From Paenisporosarcina macmurdoensis (lineage in GTDB: Bacteria > Bacillota > Bacilli > Bacillales_A > Planococcaceae): DNA of 64,000 nucleotides. Position 1 is the stretch's first letter. Every line of letters begins with the position of its first letter. The position numbers and the translations under genes are program-made. This document shows, piece after piece, positions 43,986 through 53,120 of the stretch. The stretch is taken from contig NZ_JBHSRI010000018.1 of the NCBI RefSeq assembly GCF_042658845.1, positions 248,001 to 312,000 of the forward strand, written 5' to 3'. The notes beneath the pieces were generated by a model. That model saw only the letters and a list, made by a program, of their open reading frames with translations, ran no database searches and was not told the DNA's origin.

Positions 43986-44204
43986 TAATATACAGGCTTG
44001 GGCTATTCCTACAAATCTGAAAAAGTGACGATTAACATCACGACGAGCATGAAACCATCGGATGAAGAGGAGAAAAAGACGGTTGCCAAAATCCGAAAAG
44101 AAATAACAGAATTCCTGGACAGCGAGGAAGTAAACACAAAGACAGCGAACCAGAAATATGAGCTGATTATCCACGACAAGAACGGCAAGGATTTTCCTTT
44201 TTAA
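43986..44204 (+). pseudogene. 5'-truncated remnant of unknown gene
   Basis: An open run reads YTGLGYSYKSEKVTINITTS through KIRKEITEFLDSEEVNTK to FPF and a stop at 44204. Only a TTG at 43998 without a ribosome binding site could start it, and a stop lies just upstream. It is somewhat GC-richer than its surroundings. The family is not recognised. Confidence 0.4.
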
Positions 44205-44314
44205 TTAATCAAGCAAATTATAAAACTCGCTAATTATGGGGGTGTCTCATACTCATAGAAAAGTGCTGCCTTTAACTTTTTTAATGCGCTTTTATTATGA
44301 ATGAGGAAGTTGAA

Positions 44315-44362
44315 TACTTCCTCATTGTGGTGTTATGTCAACCTAGGATGTATGCGCTATAC
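44315..44362. repeat. Dispersed repeat, copy B
   Basis: It contains TGTTATGTCAACCTAGGATG and a CTATAC end, resembling copies A and C. A hairpin GAGGAAGT / ACTTCCTC at 44303-44324 lies next to it. The rest of 44205-44517 shows no gene. Confidence 0.5.
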
Positions 44363-44517
44363 AAATTGGTTCACGTATTGAACCGAGGGGGTTGGGGGAC
44401 GAATGAACCCGTATACCAACTAAAATGACAGGTATGTTGAAGAAGGATACTTTTAATAATATGGAGAAATAAGCAAAGCATGTGGATTTTCTATTTAATT
44501 AAAAGGGAGGTTTTACT

Positions 44518-45333
44518 TTGAAGAAATTACTTATTCTTGGAGCAAGTGGATTGGTTGGGAAAGCATTAGTTGAAGAATGCAAAGACGGTTTTGATGTTTA
44601 TGGAACCTACTCTTCATCATCTTTGAAAATGCCTGGAGCTAATCAGTATCGATTACAGATTAACGAAATTGATAAGATGAAAGACATAGTTGAATCAATA
44701 AAACCTGACCCAGTAATCTCGTGTTTGAGGGGTGATTTCAATCAACAATTGATATTTCATAAAGAGTTAGCTTTAAAAATAAAAAATATAGAAAGTATAT
44801 TGTACTATTTTTCAACTGCAAATGTTTTTGATGGGGATTTTTCTGAGCATCATTCAGAGTTAGACACTCCTAACGCAACTTCACCTTATGGGAAATTCAA
44901 AATTAACTGTGAAAATACATTGCAGGAAATATTAAATGAACGTGCAGTTATTCTTAGAATACCTCAAATATGGGGAGAGAAATCTCCGAGAATGGATATT
45001 ATTAAATCTGGAATCGAGAACAATCATATTGATGTATATAGTAATTTAGAATGTAATAATCTATCCGATACGTTACTAGCAAAACAGTTAAAATACATTA
45101 TGGAAAATAAACTTAACGGGATTTTTCATCTTGGTTCTGTAGATATGATGACACATGAACGATTTATTGAAAAATTAACTAAAAGTCTTACTTACAAAGA
45201 ACTTCATTTCAACCATAGCTTGTTTCAACAAATTACTGATAACTGTTATTTTGGGTTAAAAAGTTATAGAAATGATATTCCTAAGAGTTTGCAAAAGACA
45301 AACGAGGAAATTATTTCAGATTTAGTTAGTTGA
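44518..45333 (+). CDS. NAD(P)-dependent sugar-nucleotide epimerase/reductase-like protein (RmlD type)
   Basis: The N-terminal motif KKLLILGASGLVGKALVEE is an NAD(P)-binding Rossmann fold. YYFSTANVFDG and SPYGKFKINCE supply the Ser and YxxxK of extended SDRs, as in RmlD-like enzymes. Length 271. The substrate is unknown, and it has no sugar-pathway neighbours. TTG 44518 follows GGGAGG. Confidence 0.8.
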   Translation: MKKLLILGASGLVGKALVEECKDGFDVYGTYSSSSLKMPGANQYRLQINEIDKMKDIVESIKPDPVISCLRGDFNQQLIFHKELALKIKNIESILYYFSTANVFDGDFSEHHSELDTPNATSPYGKFKINCENTLQEILNERAVILRIPQIWGEKSPRMDIIKSGIENNHIDVYSNLECNNLSDTLLAKQLKYIMENKLNGIFHLGSVDMMTHERFIEKLTKSLTYKELHFNHSLFQQITDNCYFGLKSYRNDIPKSLQKTNEEIISDLVS

Positions 45334-45454
45334 GTAAGGAGTATGAAACCATTGGCGTTGTCGCGCCTTCGGTTTTTTATTTTGCCTTACTGATCTCAAA
45401 CCTATTTCATCCATCTTATTTTCAATTTCTCTTCCTTTGCGAACTGAAGGTAAT

Positions 45455-45498
45455 CACTTCTTCAACCGGATGTTATGTCAACCAGTAGGTATTGTTAG
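45455..45498. repeat. Dispersed repeat, copy C
   Basis: It contains TGTTATGTCAACCAGTAGGT and resembles copies A and B; it ends just before the ribosome binding site region of the next gene. Confidence 0.45.
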
Positions 45499-45530
45499 GT
45501 GAGTTCATTCAAATTGAGGAGGTAATGAAA

Positions 45531-45869
45531 TTGAGAATAATAGGAACAATCTTGGGAGTTATAGCTGGTGTATTTAGTATTTTTTTGTGGATTATGCTAG
45601 TTTTTTATAACCCTTATACAGGTTCAAGTTCTGAAGATGTGGCAATCAATACATTTTTTACGTTATGCCTTCCTGCTTGTTTAGCTATCACTTCTTCTTT
45701 CATGAATAAAAAATACCTCATGTTAATTGCATTTATTTGGTCATTACCGATTAGTTTGTATGTAATGCTTACACCTGGTATCTTTGCTTGGTTCATTGTC
45801 CCATGTATTACTTATTTCATTTGTTTCTTATGTTTTTCCCCAAGAATAAAAGCGAAAGTAATTCATTAA
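45531..45869 (+). CDS. Small multi-pass membrane protein
   Basis: The protein of about 112 residues has four probable transmembrane helices, the first being IIGTILGVIAGVFSIFLWI. GAGGAGG (45516-45522) is eight bases before TTG 45531; ATG 45525 is in frame but only two bases away, so TTG is preferred. No family is recognised. Confidence 0.6.
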   Translation: MRIIGTILGVIAGVFSIFLWIMLVFYNPYTGSSSEDVAINTFFTLCLPACLAITSSFMNKKYLMLIAFIWSLPISLYVMLTPGIFAWFIVPCITYFICFLCFSPRIKAKVIH

Positions 45870-45976
45870 GTATATTCCAGTAATTGGGACGATGGAATAT
45901 AAGAGTAGTCGCTATTTGCACTAACGAGTGCTTAGTTGAATAACCAAGTACCATAGGAAAACTTACTAACTAAAAT

Positions 45977-46020
45977 AAAAACGCTGCATTTGGCCAAATT
46001 CGGTCGAATGCAGCGTTTTT
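45977..46020 (+). terminator. Terminator-like hairpin
   Basis: A 14-bp perfect stem AAAAACGCTGCATT / AATGCAGCGTTTTT with a 16-base loop lies about 110 bases after the preceding stop. Confidence 0.75.
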
Positions 46021-46475
46021 CAGTTTGGGAAATGGTCGATGACGACTAAAGAGCTACGGTTAAAATATCAATCTTGACGAAACAAGAAAGGAATTGAATA
46101 TGGACTGACTCACTTGATTTAAAATATTCAGTCGTGCACCTATACTTAGTTTCGTATACGTTATTGAACATTGATTGTTGAACGAGTTCTTGAACATTAA
46201 CGAAATAGTTAACCCTCAGAAAACACTGTAAATATAGGGTGTTCATTAATTCCTGGTTTTCTGAACAAAACCTTGCTAGTTTGTGTGGTAACTTACATCC
46301 TACACGAATCTGTCATGAGTTTTTCTATTGGTGTTTCACTTTATATTACAATCCGTACATACAAAACGCACCGCATAATACGATGCATTCATTTTCAAAT
46401 GTGAAATTTTGCGAACGAAACGGGAACCGTTACTATCTTTTGCTATGAACTACATAAAGCTTTCAAATTATTTCA
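46021..46475. other. Intergenic stretch without a supported gene
   Basis: Short open frames occur on both strands, but none has a ribosome binding site or protein-like sequence. I see nothing else here. Confidence 0.5.
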
Positions 46476-47114
46476 CTATCCATAAATCAATAATGATAAG
46501 AGATACAAAATCAATAAATGAGCTGGATAGAAAGCTCGGTAGAAAAGTCTAGGAATTTTCACTTCAGGTAAGTAATTGTTAAAAATAATAATAACCGTCG
46601 CAATGATACTGAATGACTGTATCGAATGCCAAGATTCAAAATAAGTAAAACTATATAGAACATCTAAACTTAAATGACCTATCACTAGAGCTACAGGTCT
46701 TTCTTTTAGAAAATAATAAAGTAAAAACAGTAAGTATCCATACATACCGTAGTCTGTGAAATCTGAAATAGGTAGCATGATGAGACCTAATATCACGAGG
46801 ATGAAAATTCCCCAAATCCGACTAACTTTTTCATACAGTACAACTGCACTTGCTCCGTATAATAAGGTGAAGATTACGTTTAATGTATAGATTTCGAATA
46901 GGAGCGTAAAAGGAATTTGTGCTAATACCGCAATACCGACTAATCTTTTAAAGTAAGTAGACCTATTTCTCGTTAATGTTAACCCCCTCACTAACAGGAA
47001 CGTGTAAACAGGAAATGCAATTCTTCCTATGGTTCTCCAAGTTAGATCACCTGGGAAAAATTCATATCCGATATGATCAATTAACATGGTTATTATCGCT
47101 ATCCATTCCAACAT
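46476..47114 (-). CDS. TraX family membrane protein
   Basis: The 212-residue protein has seven or eight transmembrane helices. It starts MLEWIAIITMLIDHIGYEFF, and the segments RTIGRIAFPVYTFLLVRG and PEVKIPRLFYRAFYPAHL are TraX hallmarks. TraX in plasmids acetylates pilin; chromosomal homologues like this have unknown roles. ATGAGG precedes the ATG at 47114 (minus). Confidence 0.87.
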   Translation of the reverse strand: MLEWIAIITMLIDHIGYEFFPGDLTWRTIGRIAFPVYTFLLVRGLTLTRNRSTYFKRLVGIAVLAQIPFTLLFEIYTLNVIFTLLYGASAVVLYEKVSRIWGIFILVILGLIMLPISDFTDYGMYGYLLFLLYYFLKERPVALVIGHLSLDVLYSFTYFESWHSIQSFSIIATVIIIFNNYLPEVKIPRLFYRAFYPAHLLILYLLSLLIYG

Positions 47115-47366
47115 TATAAAGACCTCATTTGCTAATAAATTAGATTTATTATATCGGTTAAAATTAAATCAAAACACACTAATCCAGGTCTCATGTTGAT
47201 ATTCATATTTTATAACAGTTGTCAGGATATGTACTTATTTTCTAATATTCATTTCTTTAATTATATATTGTCTTTTGAAGAAAAAGGGAAATATGTTTAC
47301 TTGTAGAATTATATAAAATAGACGATGTGAACCCATACATCAAATTAACGAAAAGAGGACTGAATA

Positions 47367-47726
47367 ATGTCTGATCAAGTACATTTAAAAGAACATCTAT
47401 TACAGCTAGAAGAAAAATTATTGTTACCTGAAATACGTACTTCACGTGAAGAACTTACAAATTTACTTGCAAGCGATTTTTTCGAGTTTGGAAGTTCCGG
47501 AACAGTATGGTATAAAAATGGAATTGAGGTTGATGGTATTGGCGTTGTAAAGATGACATTAAGTGAGTTTGAAATTCATCAACTATCAACAAATACAGTG
47601 TTAACCACTTACCGAATATATAACGAAATAAAAATGCAGCATACATTGCGTAGTTCCATATGGAAATTCAGTGATGGCAAATGGAAAATGTTTTTCCATC
47701 AAGGGACACCCACTCAAACACAATAA
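47367..47726 (+). CDS. DUF4440 / NTF2-like protein
   Basis: The 119-residue chain shows LLASDFFEFGSSGTVWYK, TVLTTYRI and the late SSIWKFSDGKWKMFFHQGTP, the typical SnoaL/NTF2-like pattern of DUF4440. AAAAGAGGA precedes ATG 47367. Function is unknown. Confidence 0.83.
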   Translation: MSDQVHLKEHLLQLEEKLLLPEIRTSREELTNLLASDFFEFGSSGTVWYKNGIEVDGIGVVKMTLSEFEIHQLSTNTVLTTYRIYNEIKMQHTLRSSIWKFSDGKWKMFFHQGTPTQTQ

Positions 47727-47787
47727 AACGGGTTTATCATTTCATACTGTTGTGGTGCTAGAGAAGATTCTAAATGGGGGAACACAA

Positions 47788-48816
47788 ATGAAACGAAACA
47801 TTATTAATAAAATACATAACTTGCAAAGTAATAATCAGTTCTCGGGGACAGCATTTGTTAAAAATGGAGACCAGGTTTTAGTAGATGTAAGTTACGGATA
47901 CGCAAATCGTTCTGAACAAATTAAAAATCAAACAGAAACTCGTTATGGTATAGCTTCAGGCTGTAAGCTCTTTACTTCAATCGCAATTTGTCAGCTTGTA
48001 GAGGAAGGGAAAATTTCCTTTGACTCTACTTTAAGAGACTGTCTAGATGTGAACTTTCCGCATTTTGCCGAAACGATTACGATTCATCAGTTGTTAACTC
48101 ATACTTCTGGAATACCTGATTATTTTGATGAAGAAGTAATGGATGATTTCGAGGAATTGTGGATTAAAAATCCAATGTATCATATTAGGTGTTTGAAAGA
48201 CTTTTTACCTTTATTTCAAAATGAGAACATGAAATCTGCAGCGGGCGAGCGTTTTCACTACAATAATGCAGGATATATATTGCTGGGTTTGGTCGTCGAA
48301 CAAGCAAGTGGACTTGTCTTTACTGACTACGTCGAGAAACGGATTTTTAAAAGAGCAGGCATGTTGGATTCTGGGTACTTTGCTTTTGATTCTCTCCCAG
48401 AAAGGGTTGCTATAGGTTACATTGATAATGCTGATGGGACATGGAAAACGAATATTTATTCATTACCAGTAAAAGGAGGGTCGGATGGTGGAGCATTTGT
48501 GACAGTAACAGATATGGTGAAGCTTTGGGAAGCTCTGATGAATAATCAACTGATAAACGAAGCACTTACCAATCAGTTACTTACTTCTCACACCCAAGTC
48601 AAAGAAGATAGCTTTTATGGTTATGGATTATGGATAAAGAAAAATGGAAATTTGATATCGAAGTATCATATTATGGGCTATGATCCTGGAGTTAGCTTTC
48701 ATTCGGCTTATTATCCTGATTCTTCATTCAAAGTGATTGTATGTTCAAACAAGTCGGAGGGTGCATTTGACATAATGAACGCAATTGAAGATGAATTGTC
48801 AAAAGTGAAAATCTAA
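47788..48816 (+). CDS. Serine hydrolase, beta-lactamase/penicillin-binding-like family
   Basis: The nucleophile motif SxxK is IASGCKLFTS (about residue 55) and the second motif is HYNNAGY; LLTHTSGIPDYFD lies between. These define class C-like serine hydrolases (esterase EstB/Pbp4* type). There is no signal peptide in the 342 residues, so it should be cytoplasmic and is unlikely to be a resistance beta-lactamase. GGGGG precedes ATG 47788. Confidence 0.87.
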   Translation: MKRNIINKIHNLQSNNQFSGTAFVKNGDQVLVDVSYGYANRSEQIKNQTETRYGIASGCKLFTSIAICQLVEEGKISFDSTLRDCLDVNFPHFAETITIHQLLTHTSGIPDYFDEEVMDDFEELWIKNPMYHIRCLKDFLPLFQNENMKSAAGERFHYNNAGYILLGLVVEQASGLVFTDYVEKRIFKRAGMLDSGYFAFDSLPERVAIGYIDNADGTWKTNIYSLPVKGGSDGGAFVTVTDMVKLWEALMNNQLINEALTNQLLTSHTQVKEDSFYGYGLWIKKNGNLISKYHIMGYDPGVSFHSAYYPDSSFKVIVCSNKSEGAFDIMNAIEDELSKVKI

Positions 48817-48875
48817 AAGGGAATGTGGGATGGCTTTTAAAGTCCTGTTGTAAACCGTGCAAAGTTGGTGTTTAT

Positions 48876-49331
48876 ATGAAGAAAGTTAATTCTAAACCTA
48901 TCCACTCGTCAATAAGGGAACTCCTTTCGTATGCAACCTCTGAAGGAGTTATTGATTTAGAATATCAAAATTACTTGCAATCAATTAATTTGAATTTATA
49001 TACCATGGAGTCAAATGGAGAATCAATTGGTTGTATTGGCTTCGAGTTTATTAGTTCTAATCATTGTAAGATAAAACATATTGCAGTATCTCCTGCGGAA
49101 AGAGGAAATGGTTTAGGGAGGAAAATGATTACATTCATTTGTGATAAATACTCAGTAAGCTTGATTTCTGCTGAAACAGATAGAGATGCAGTAAATTTTT
49201 ATAAAAACTGTGGATTCAAAATAATCAACTTGGGCGAGAAGTATCCTGGGGTTAATCGGTTTTTGTGTGAATTAAGAAGAAATAAGTCTTCTATAGCTTT
49301 TAAAGTATTGGATCGTGAAGCAGATATTTAG
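48876..49331 (+). CDS. GNAT-family N-acetyltransferase
   Basis: The protein contains IGCIGFEFI, then IAVSPAERGNGLGRKMITFI, the canonical acetyl-CoA loop, and AVNFYKNCGFKIINLG. The substrate is unknown. ATG 48876 begins the recognisable chain but has a poor ribosome binding site; an upstream GTG at 48825 with AAAAGGGA is an alternative. Confidence 0.82.
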   Translation: MKKVNSKPIHSSIRELLSYATSEGVIDLEYQNYLQSINLNLYTMESNGESIGCIGFEFISSNHCKIKHIAVSPAERGNGLGRKMITFICDKYSVSLISAETDRDAVNFYKNCGFKIINLGEKYPGVNRFLCELRRNKSSIAFKVLDREADI

Positions 49332-49451
49332 AATAATTCGATTTATGGTATTTACGTTCTGATCTAAACATCAATAAAGATATATATAGCTAGTTTAGCG
49401 TGAATATTTCTTCAACTACATTACATAAGCATCAAAAAGGATGTGTTCACT

Positions 49452-49976
49452 TTGTTTTTTCTTCAAATGTCTGGATTTCCAGGTTCTGGAAAATCGACTC
49501 TGGCTCGGCGAATTTCAAAAATAACAGGAGCAGTCATTATTGACCACGATATCGTCAAATCTGCATTATTAGAATCATTAGATACTGATAATATCGACTC
49601 GAATGCTGCTGGTAAAATAGCCTACGATATCGATTGGTCATTAATCGATTTTCAATTGTCTCAAGGTCAAAGCACAATATTAGATAGCCCATGCTTTTAT
49701 ACCGAAATGGTGGAAAAGGGCATAAGGATGACAGAGAAATATCTGGCCACATACAAATATGTTGAATGTTATCTTAATGAAATTTATGAAATTGAACGTA
49801 GAATAAAAAATCGAACACCTATGATTAGTCAAATTCAACAGGTTCCCTCTGAGAAGTCATTTATGGAATGGGTGAATAAAAGTAAAAAACCATCAGACCT
49901 CCAATGTCTTAGAGTCGATTCTGGAAAACCTATAGAAAAATACATAGATGAGGTTATGTTGTATATCAATAAATAA
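49452..49976 (+). CDS. P-loop NTPase/kinase-like protein
   Basis: The Walker A motif is MSGFPGSGKSTLARRI at about residue 6, followed by IIDHDIVKSALLES, where an acidic pair follows as in small-molecule kinases such as the YdhC/adenylylsulfate-kinase-like group. The substrate is unknown. TTG 49452 follows AAGGA by about ten bases. Confidence 0.8.
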   Translation: MFFLQMSGFPGSGKSTLARRISKITGAVIIDHDIVKSALLESLDTDNIDSNAAGKIAYDIDWSLIDFQLSQGQSTILDSPCFYTEMVEKGIRMTEKYLATYKYVECYLNEIYEIERRIKNRTPMISQIQQVPSEKSFMEWVNKSKKPSDLQCLRVDSGKPIEKYIDEVMLYINK

Positions 49977-50008
49977 CGTATGCCAACATTCATTTAGGAG
50001 TGGGATTT

Positions 50009-50446
50009 TTGTTTATTGTCAATGTAGAAGGTGCTATTTATAAAGACGAAAAGTGGCTTTTAATAAGACGTAGTGAAAAGGAAGAACACGCAGGGGGTAC
50101 ACTTTCCCTTGTTGGTGGAAAGGTAGATTACGAAGGATCTTCATCAGATATTTTAGAAAGAACTTTGATTAGAGAAATCTATGAAGAAGTAGGTATAGAG
50201 GTTTCAAACCTTAGATATGTTAATAGTTCTTCATTTGTTACGGAATTAGGAGGTCATGTTGTTGACATTGTTTTTCTCTGCGATTACCAATCTGGTGAAG
50301 CATTTGCGAAGAGTCCTGATGAAGTAGATGAGGTTCATTGGATGTCTACGCAACAAATTTTAAATGATGATGAATTACCGATTTACTTAAAGGAAAATAT
50401 TAAACTTGCGGATAGAAAAGTAATTCAGGAGTTATTAAAGAGCTAA
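50009..50446 (+). CDS. NUDIX hydrolase
   Basis: The Nudix box is visible as GGKVDYEG…LIREIYEEVGIEV, with the REXXEEXG core RE-IY-EE-VG (about residues 35-62). The 145-residue chain hydrolyses a nucleoside diphosphate-linked substrate that cannot be named. TTG 50009 has AGGAG eight bases upstream; GTG 50000 is also in frame but overlaps the binding site. Confidence 0.87.
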   Translation: MFIVNVEGAIYKDEKWLLIRRSEKEEHAGGTLSLVGGKVDYEGSSSDILERTLIREIYEEVGIEVSNLRYVNSSSFVTELGGHVVDIVFLCDYQSGEAFAKSPDEVDEVHWMSTQQILNDDELPIYLKENIKLADRKVIQELLKS

Positions 50447-50514
50447 ATAATACGATTTTTAATACTCATACATTAAAATGGTGTAATTAGTCATAGAAAC
50501 TAGGAGGACACACA

Positions 50515-51030
50515 ATGTGGACAAAACCATCAAATGAAGAATTCCCCGCTTATTTTGGAAAGTATATTGATTTAGTTTCTGAAGGCTCTTTAGAAGATAC
50601 TCTTATCAAACAACTAAAGGACACAACTGCATTCCTTTCAAACATTTCAGAAACGCAGGGAAATTATCGTTATGCAATAGATAAATGGACCCTCAAAGAA
50701 GTAATTGGTCATATCACAGATACGGAACGAATCATGAGTTACAGGTTGCTTCGCATAGCAAGAGGAGATCAAAGTCCACTAGCTGGCTATGATGACGAGC
50801 AGTATGTAAAAGAAGCAACATTTCATTCCCGCTCCTTCCCAGATTTACTTAAAGACTTCTCTGCCGTAAGACAATCCACAGTTTCACTTGTGCGTAGTTT
50901 GCCTGAAGATGTTTGGTCTAGAAAAGGAATCGCAAACAACAGCGAAATTTCAGTAAGGGGTTTGGCATACATTATTGCTGGACATGAGCTTCATCATGTG
51001 GAAATCATCAAGGATAAGTATGTAGTATAG
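50515..51030 (+). CDS. DinB/YfiT-like metal-dependent family protein
   Basis: The 171-residue helical protein has WTLKEVIGHITDTERIMSYR and C-terminal IIAGHELHHVEII, supplying the three histidines of the DinB/YfiT metal site. Members include bacillithiol transferases; the substrate here is unknown. AGGAGG precedes ATG 50515. Confidence 0.87.
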   Translation: MWTKPSNEEFPAYFGKYIDLVSEGSLEDTLIKQLKDTTAFLSNISETQGNYRYAIDKWTLKEVIGHITDTERIMSYRLLRIARGDQSPLAGYDDEQYVKEATFHSRSFPDLLKDFSAVRQSTVSLVRSLPEDVWSRKGIANNSEISVRGLAYIIAGHELHHVEIIKDKYVV

Positions 51031-51122
51031 CTGATAAAATAGATTCAAAAACTGAGCCACAAGCGGAAGCTTTCCCGCTATATCTAAAGCTGTAATAAAA
51101 TACTAATCATTTGTGAGGGAAT

Positions 51123-51899
51123 ATGCGAAACGAAACAGTAAGTCTCATCATGAGAAAATTAATCACAACGATTATTGCTACAATTATCTTCTCGATCGTG
51201 TTAGCTTCTGGAAGCCTGATTGGAAATGATTTAGATATTGTATATAACCAAGGAAGCAATTTTATTGGTTGGTTTTTTATTTACTTTCTGTATATAGGTG
51301 TAATTATCTTAATCTACGGTAATTTGGTTTCTGTAGGCATAGAATTTGTGCAAAGAAAATGGTTTCAAAAGCACGATTGGCTTTATATTTTATTGCACAG
51401 TATTTTCGGGTTAGTTAATGGTGTGATTTTTCAAGAAAGGACCCTAGCCTTTTTTGGAGTGTTAGCCGCTTTATTATACGCATGTATAGATAGATGGTTA
51501 TTTAAAAAAGAATTAAATAGCACAAGTGTAAAAATGCTTATTGTTTTACCTATTATTTCACTGTTCTTATGTTGGGGTTATTTTCAATTAATTTCTCCTC
51601 CTATGCCTCCGTTTACAAAAGAAGATGCCGTTGAATTTGCTACAGACGTAGAAGGAACAATTGAAAATGCTTTTCCTAAGGAAATTGGCAAATGGCAGGG
51701 TACAATAGATGGATTTCAGGTCGAAAGAGAGACCGATGTAATTGAAATAGAAGATGAAATTTATATTGTTACGTTTAAGGAAGACTGGAGACACGGCACG
51801 CGAACTGGTTTTTGGTCATCTTCCTTTAAAGTAGAACGCGGAACTTTATCTGCTACAGGTGAAAAGGGCATATTGCCTGCCTACTATGAAGAGAACTAA
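51123..51899 (+). CDS. Hypothetical membrane protein
   Basis: The first 160 residues contain about five transmembrane helices. The C-terminal 100 residues form an extracytoplasmic domain with EIEDEIYIVTFKEDW. Length 258. GTGAGGG precedes ATG 51123. No family is recognised. Confidence 0.7.
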   Translation: MRNETVSLIMRKLITTIIATIIFSIVLASGSLIGNDLDIVYNQGSNFIGWFFIYFLYIGVIILIYGNLVSVGIEFVQRKWFQKHDWLYILLHSIFGLVNGVIFQERTLAFFGVLAALLYACIDRWLFKKELNSTSVKMLIVLPIISLFLCWGYFQLISPPMPPFTKEDAVEFATDVEGTIENAFPKEIGKWQGTIDGFQVERETDVIEIEDEIYIVTFKEDWRHGTRTGFWSSSFKVERGTLSATGEKGILPAYYEEN

Positions 51900-52003
51900 A
51901 AAAATAGTAAACGATAAGATATGTTCATTCCAGCGCAAGTGTCGATCTATAAGGGGCTTTTCGCTTTTCTTTTCATAAATCAAAGCGATACCGGAGTATC
52001 ATT

Positions 52004-52030
52004 GAGCTGCTCAGTTGCAGCTCTTTTTTT
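52004..52030 (+). terminator. Terminator before the broken GNAT gene
   Basis: A 7-bp stem GAGCTGC / GCAGCTC is followed by seven Ts. Confidence 0.8.
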
Positions 52031-52127
52031 ATCTGAAATTATGTAAAGAGTAAAATAGAACGGGTGAAGGGAAAATTAAACTGCTTGTCGAATTACATTT
52101 TATATTATGGGGAAATGTGGAATATAC

Positions 52128-52563
52128 ATGATTGAGAGAGCAACAGAAAAGGATAAAGAATTCATAGCGACTAGGGCTGCTGAATCTGCAAGTGAAGGTG
52201 CTCAGCAACCAATAAGTGCCGAAAAGGCATACAGTATGTTTGATTCTATAGTAAACAAAGGTGGTTATTATTTTAGTCTATCGAAATACAGACAGTTCAA
52301 TTGCTGGTTGGATTTTGCTCGGTGAAAATACGGATTATTTTTCGGATAAGAAATTTGGTTTCATTTATGATGTTTATGTCTTACCGGAATATAGAGGTAG
52401 AGGAATATCAAAGGAGTTTATACAAGAAGGAATAAGCACGTTAAAAACATCTGGCTTTGAAGAAGTTGTTCGTTTAAATGTATTTGCTACTAATTATGCT
52501 AAAGAAATATATAAGAAGGTAGGATTCAAAGATCTAAACTCCATTATGACTTTATCTATTTAA
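52128..52563 (+). pseudogene. GNAT acetyltransferase gene with a frameshift
   Basis: The first frame (from ATG 52128) reads MIERATEKDKEFIATRAAES…NKGGYYF and then runs off. The second, from about 52278, reads LVYRNTDSSIAGWILLGEN, YVLPEYRGRGISKEF (the acetyl-CoA loop) and YKKVGFKDLNSIMTLSI. They join at a TTTT run near 52275, so a small indel broke a single acetyltransferase gene of about 145 codons. A second, partial copy of its tail lies at 52988-53053. Confidence 0.78.
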
Positions 52564-52640
52564 ATTAATATCATTACACCCAGTGCGTTTACTAACAAGT
52601 ATGGCTGCTTGCTAATAACATAGAAAATGAGGGAATGAAA

Positions 52641-52991
52641 ATGCCTCCTACAGTAGAACTCACAAGATTTAAGGTTAAAGAAGGTAAAACAGAAGCAGTT
52701 GATCAATGGATGAAGCTTTTAAATGATAATATGTCTAGTGTTTTATCGACACTTAATGATGAAAAGATGTACATAGAGACGATTTTCCGTGAAGAGATTG
52801 AAGGTAATGAGTATCTTTATTGGTATTCTGTTCAGGGAAAAGGTGGGATTGAGGTTCAAGATTCAGATCACGATATCGATAAACAGCACTTGGCATATTG
52901 GAAAGAATGCATTGACCAAGATTTTCGGCCAATTGACTTGAAAACTGAAGTGGTTATGATTCAAGAAAATATACTCGCCGCGATAGAGTAA
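52641..52991 (+). CDS. DUF6176-like protein
   Basis: The protein of 116 residues reads VELTRFKVKEGKTEAVDQW, then METIFREEIEGNEYLYWYSVQG-like sequence (seen with YIETIFREE) and HLAYWKECID, matching the DUF6176 family as I recall it. GAGGG is seven bases before ATG 52641; ATG 52635 is too close. It sits between two copies of a GNAT tail. Function is unknown. Confidence 0.72.
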   Translation: MPPTVELTRFKVKEGKTEAVDQWMKLLNDNMSSVLSTLNDEKMYIETIFREEIEGNEYLYWYSVQGKGGIEVQDSDHDIDKQHLAYWKECIDQDFRPIDLKTEVVMIQENILAAIE

Positions 52992-53053
52992 CAGAAATTT
53001 ATAAAAAGTTTGGCTTCAAAGATCTAAACTCCATCATGGCTTTATCTATCTAA
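52988..53053 (+). pseudogene. Duplicated C-terminal fragment of the upstream GNAT gene
   Basis: The 66 bases encode VTEIYKKFGFKDLNSIMALSI and a stop. It differs at only a few residues from the end of the gene at 52563 (AKEIYKKVGFKDLNSIMTLSI). No start is present. It shows that a GNAT copy once followed the DUF6176-like gene. Confidence 0.8.
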
Positions 53054-53120
53054 TTCAATCTCAATAGTAAGGAATAATTAAGTTAATTATTGATCTTCAG
53101 AAGTATAAAGGAGATATCTC

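Noticed and set aside
44205..44517. Transposase or insertion sequence linked to the dispersed repeats
   Set aside because: No transposase-like frame or terminal inverted repeats were found.
47788..48816. Beta-lactamase
   Set aside because: SxxK and YxN are shared with many esterases and peptidases, and there is no signal peptide.
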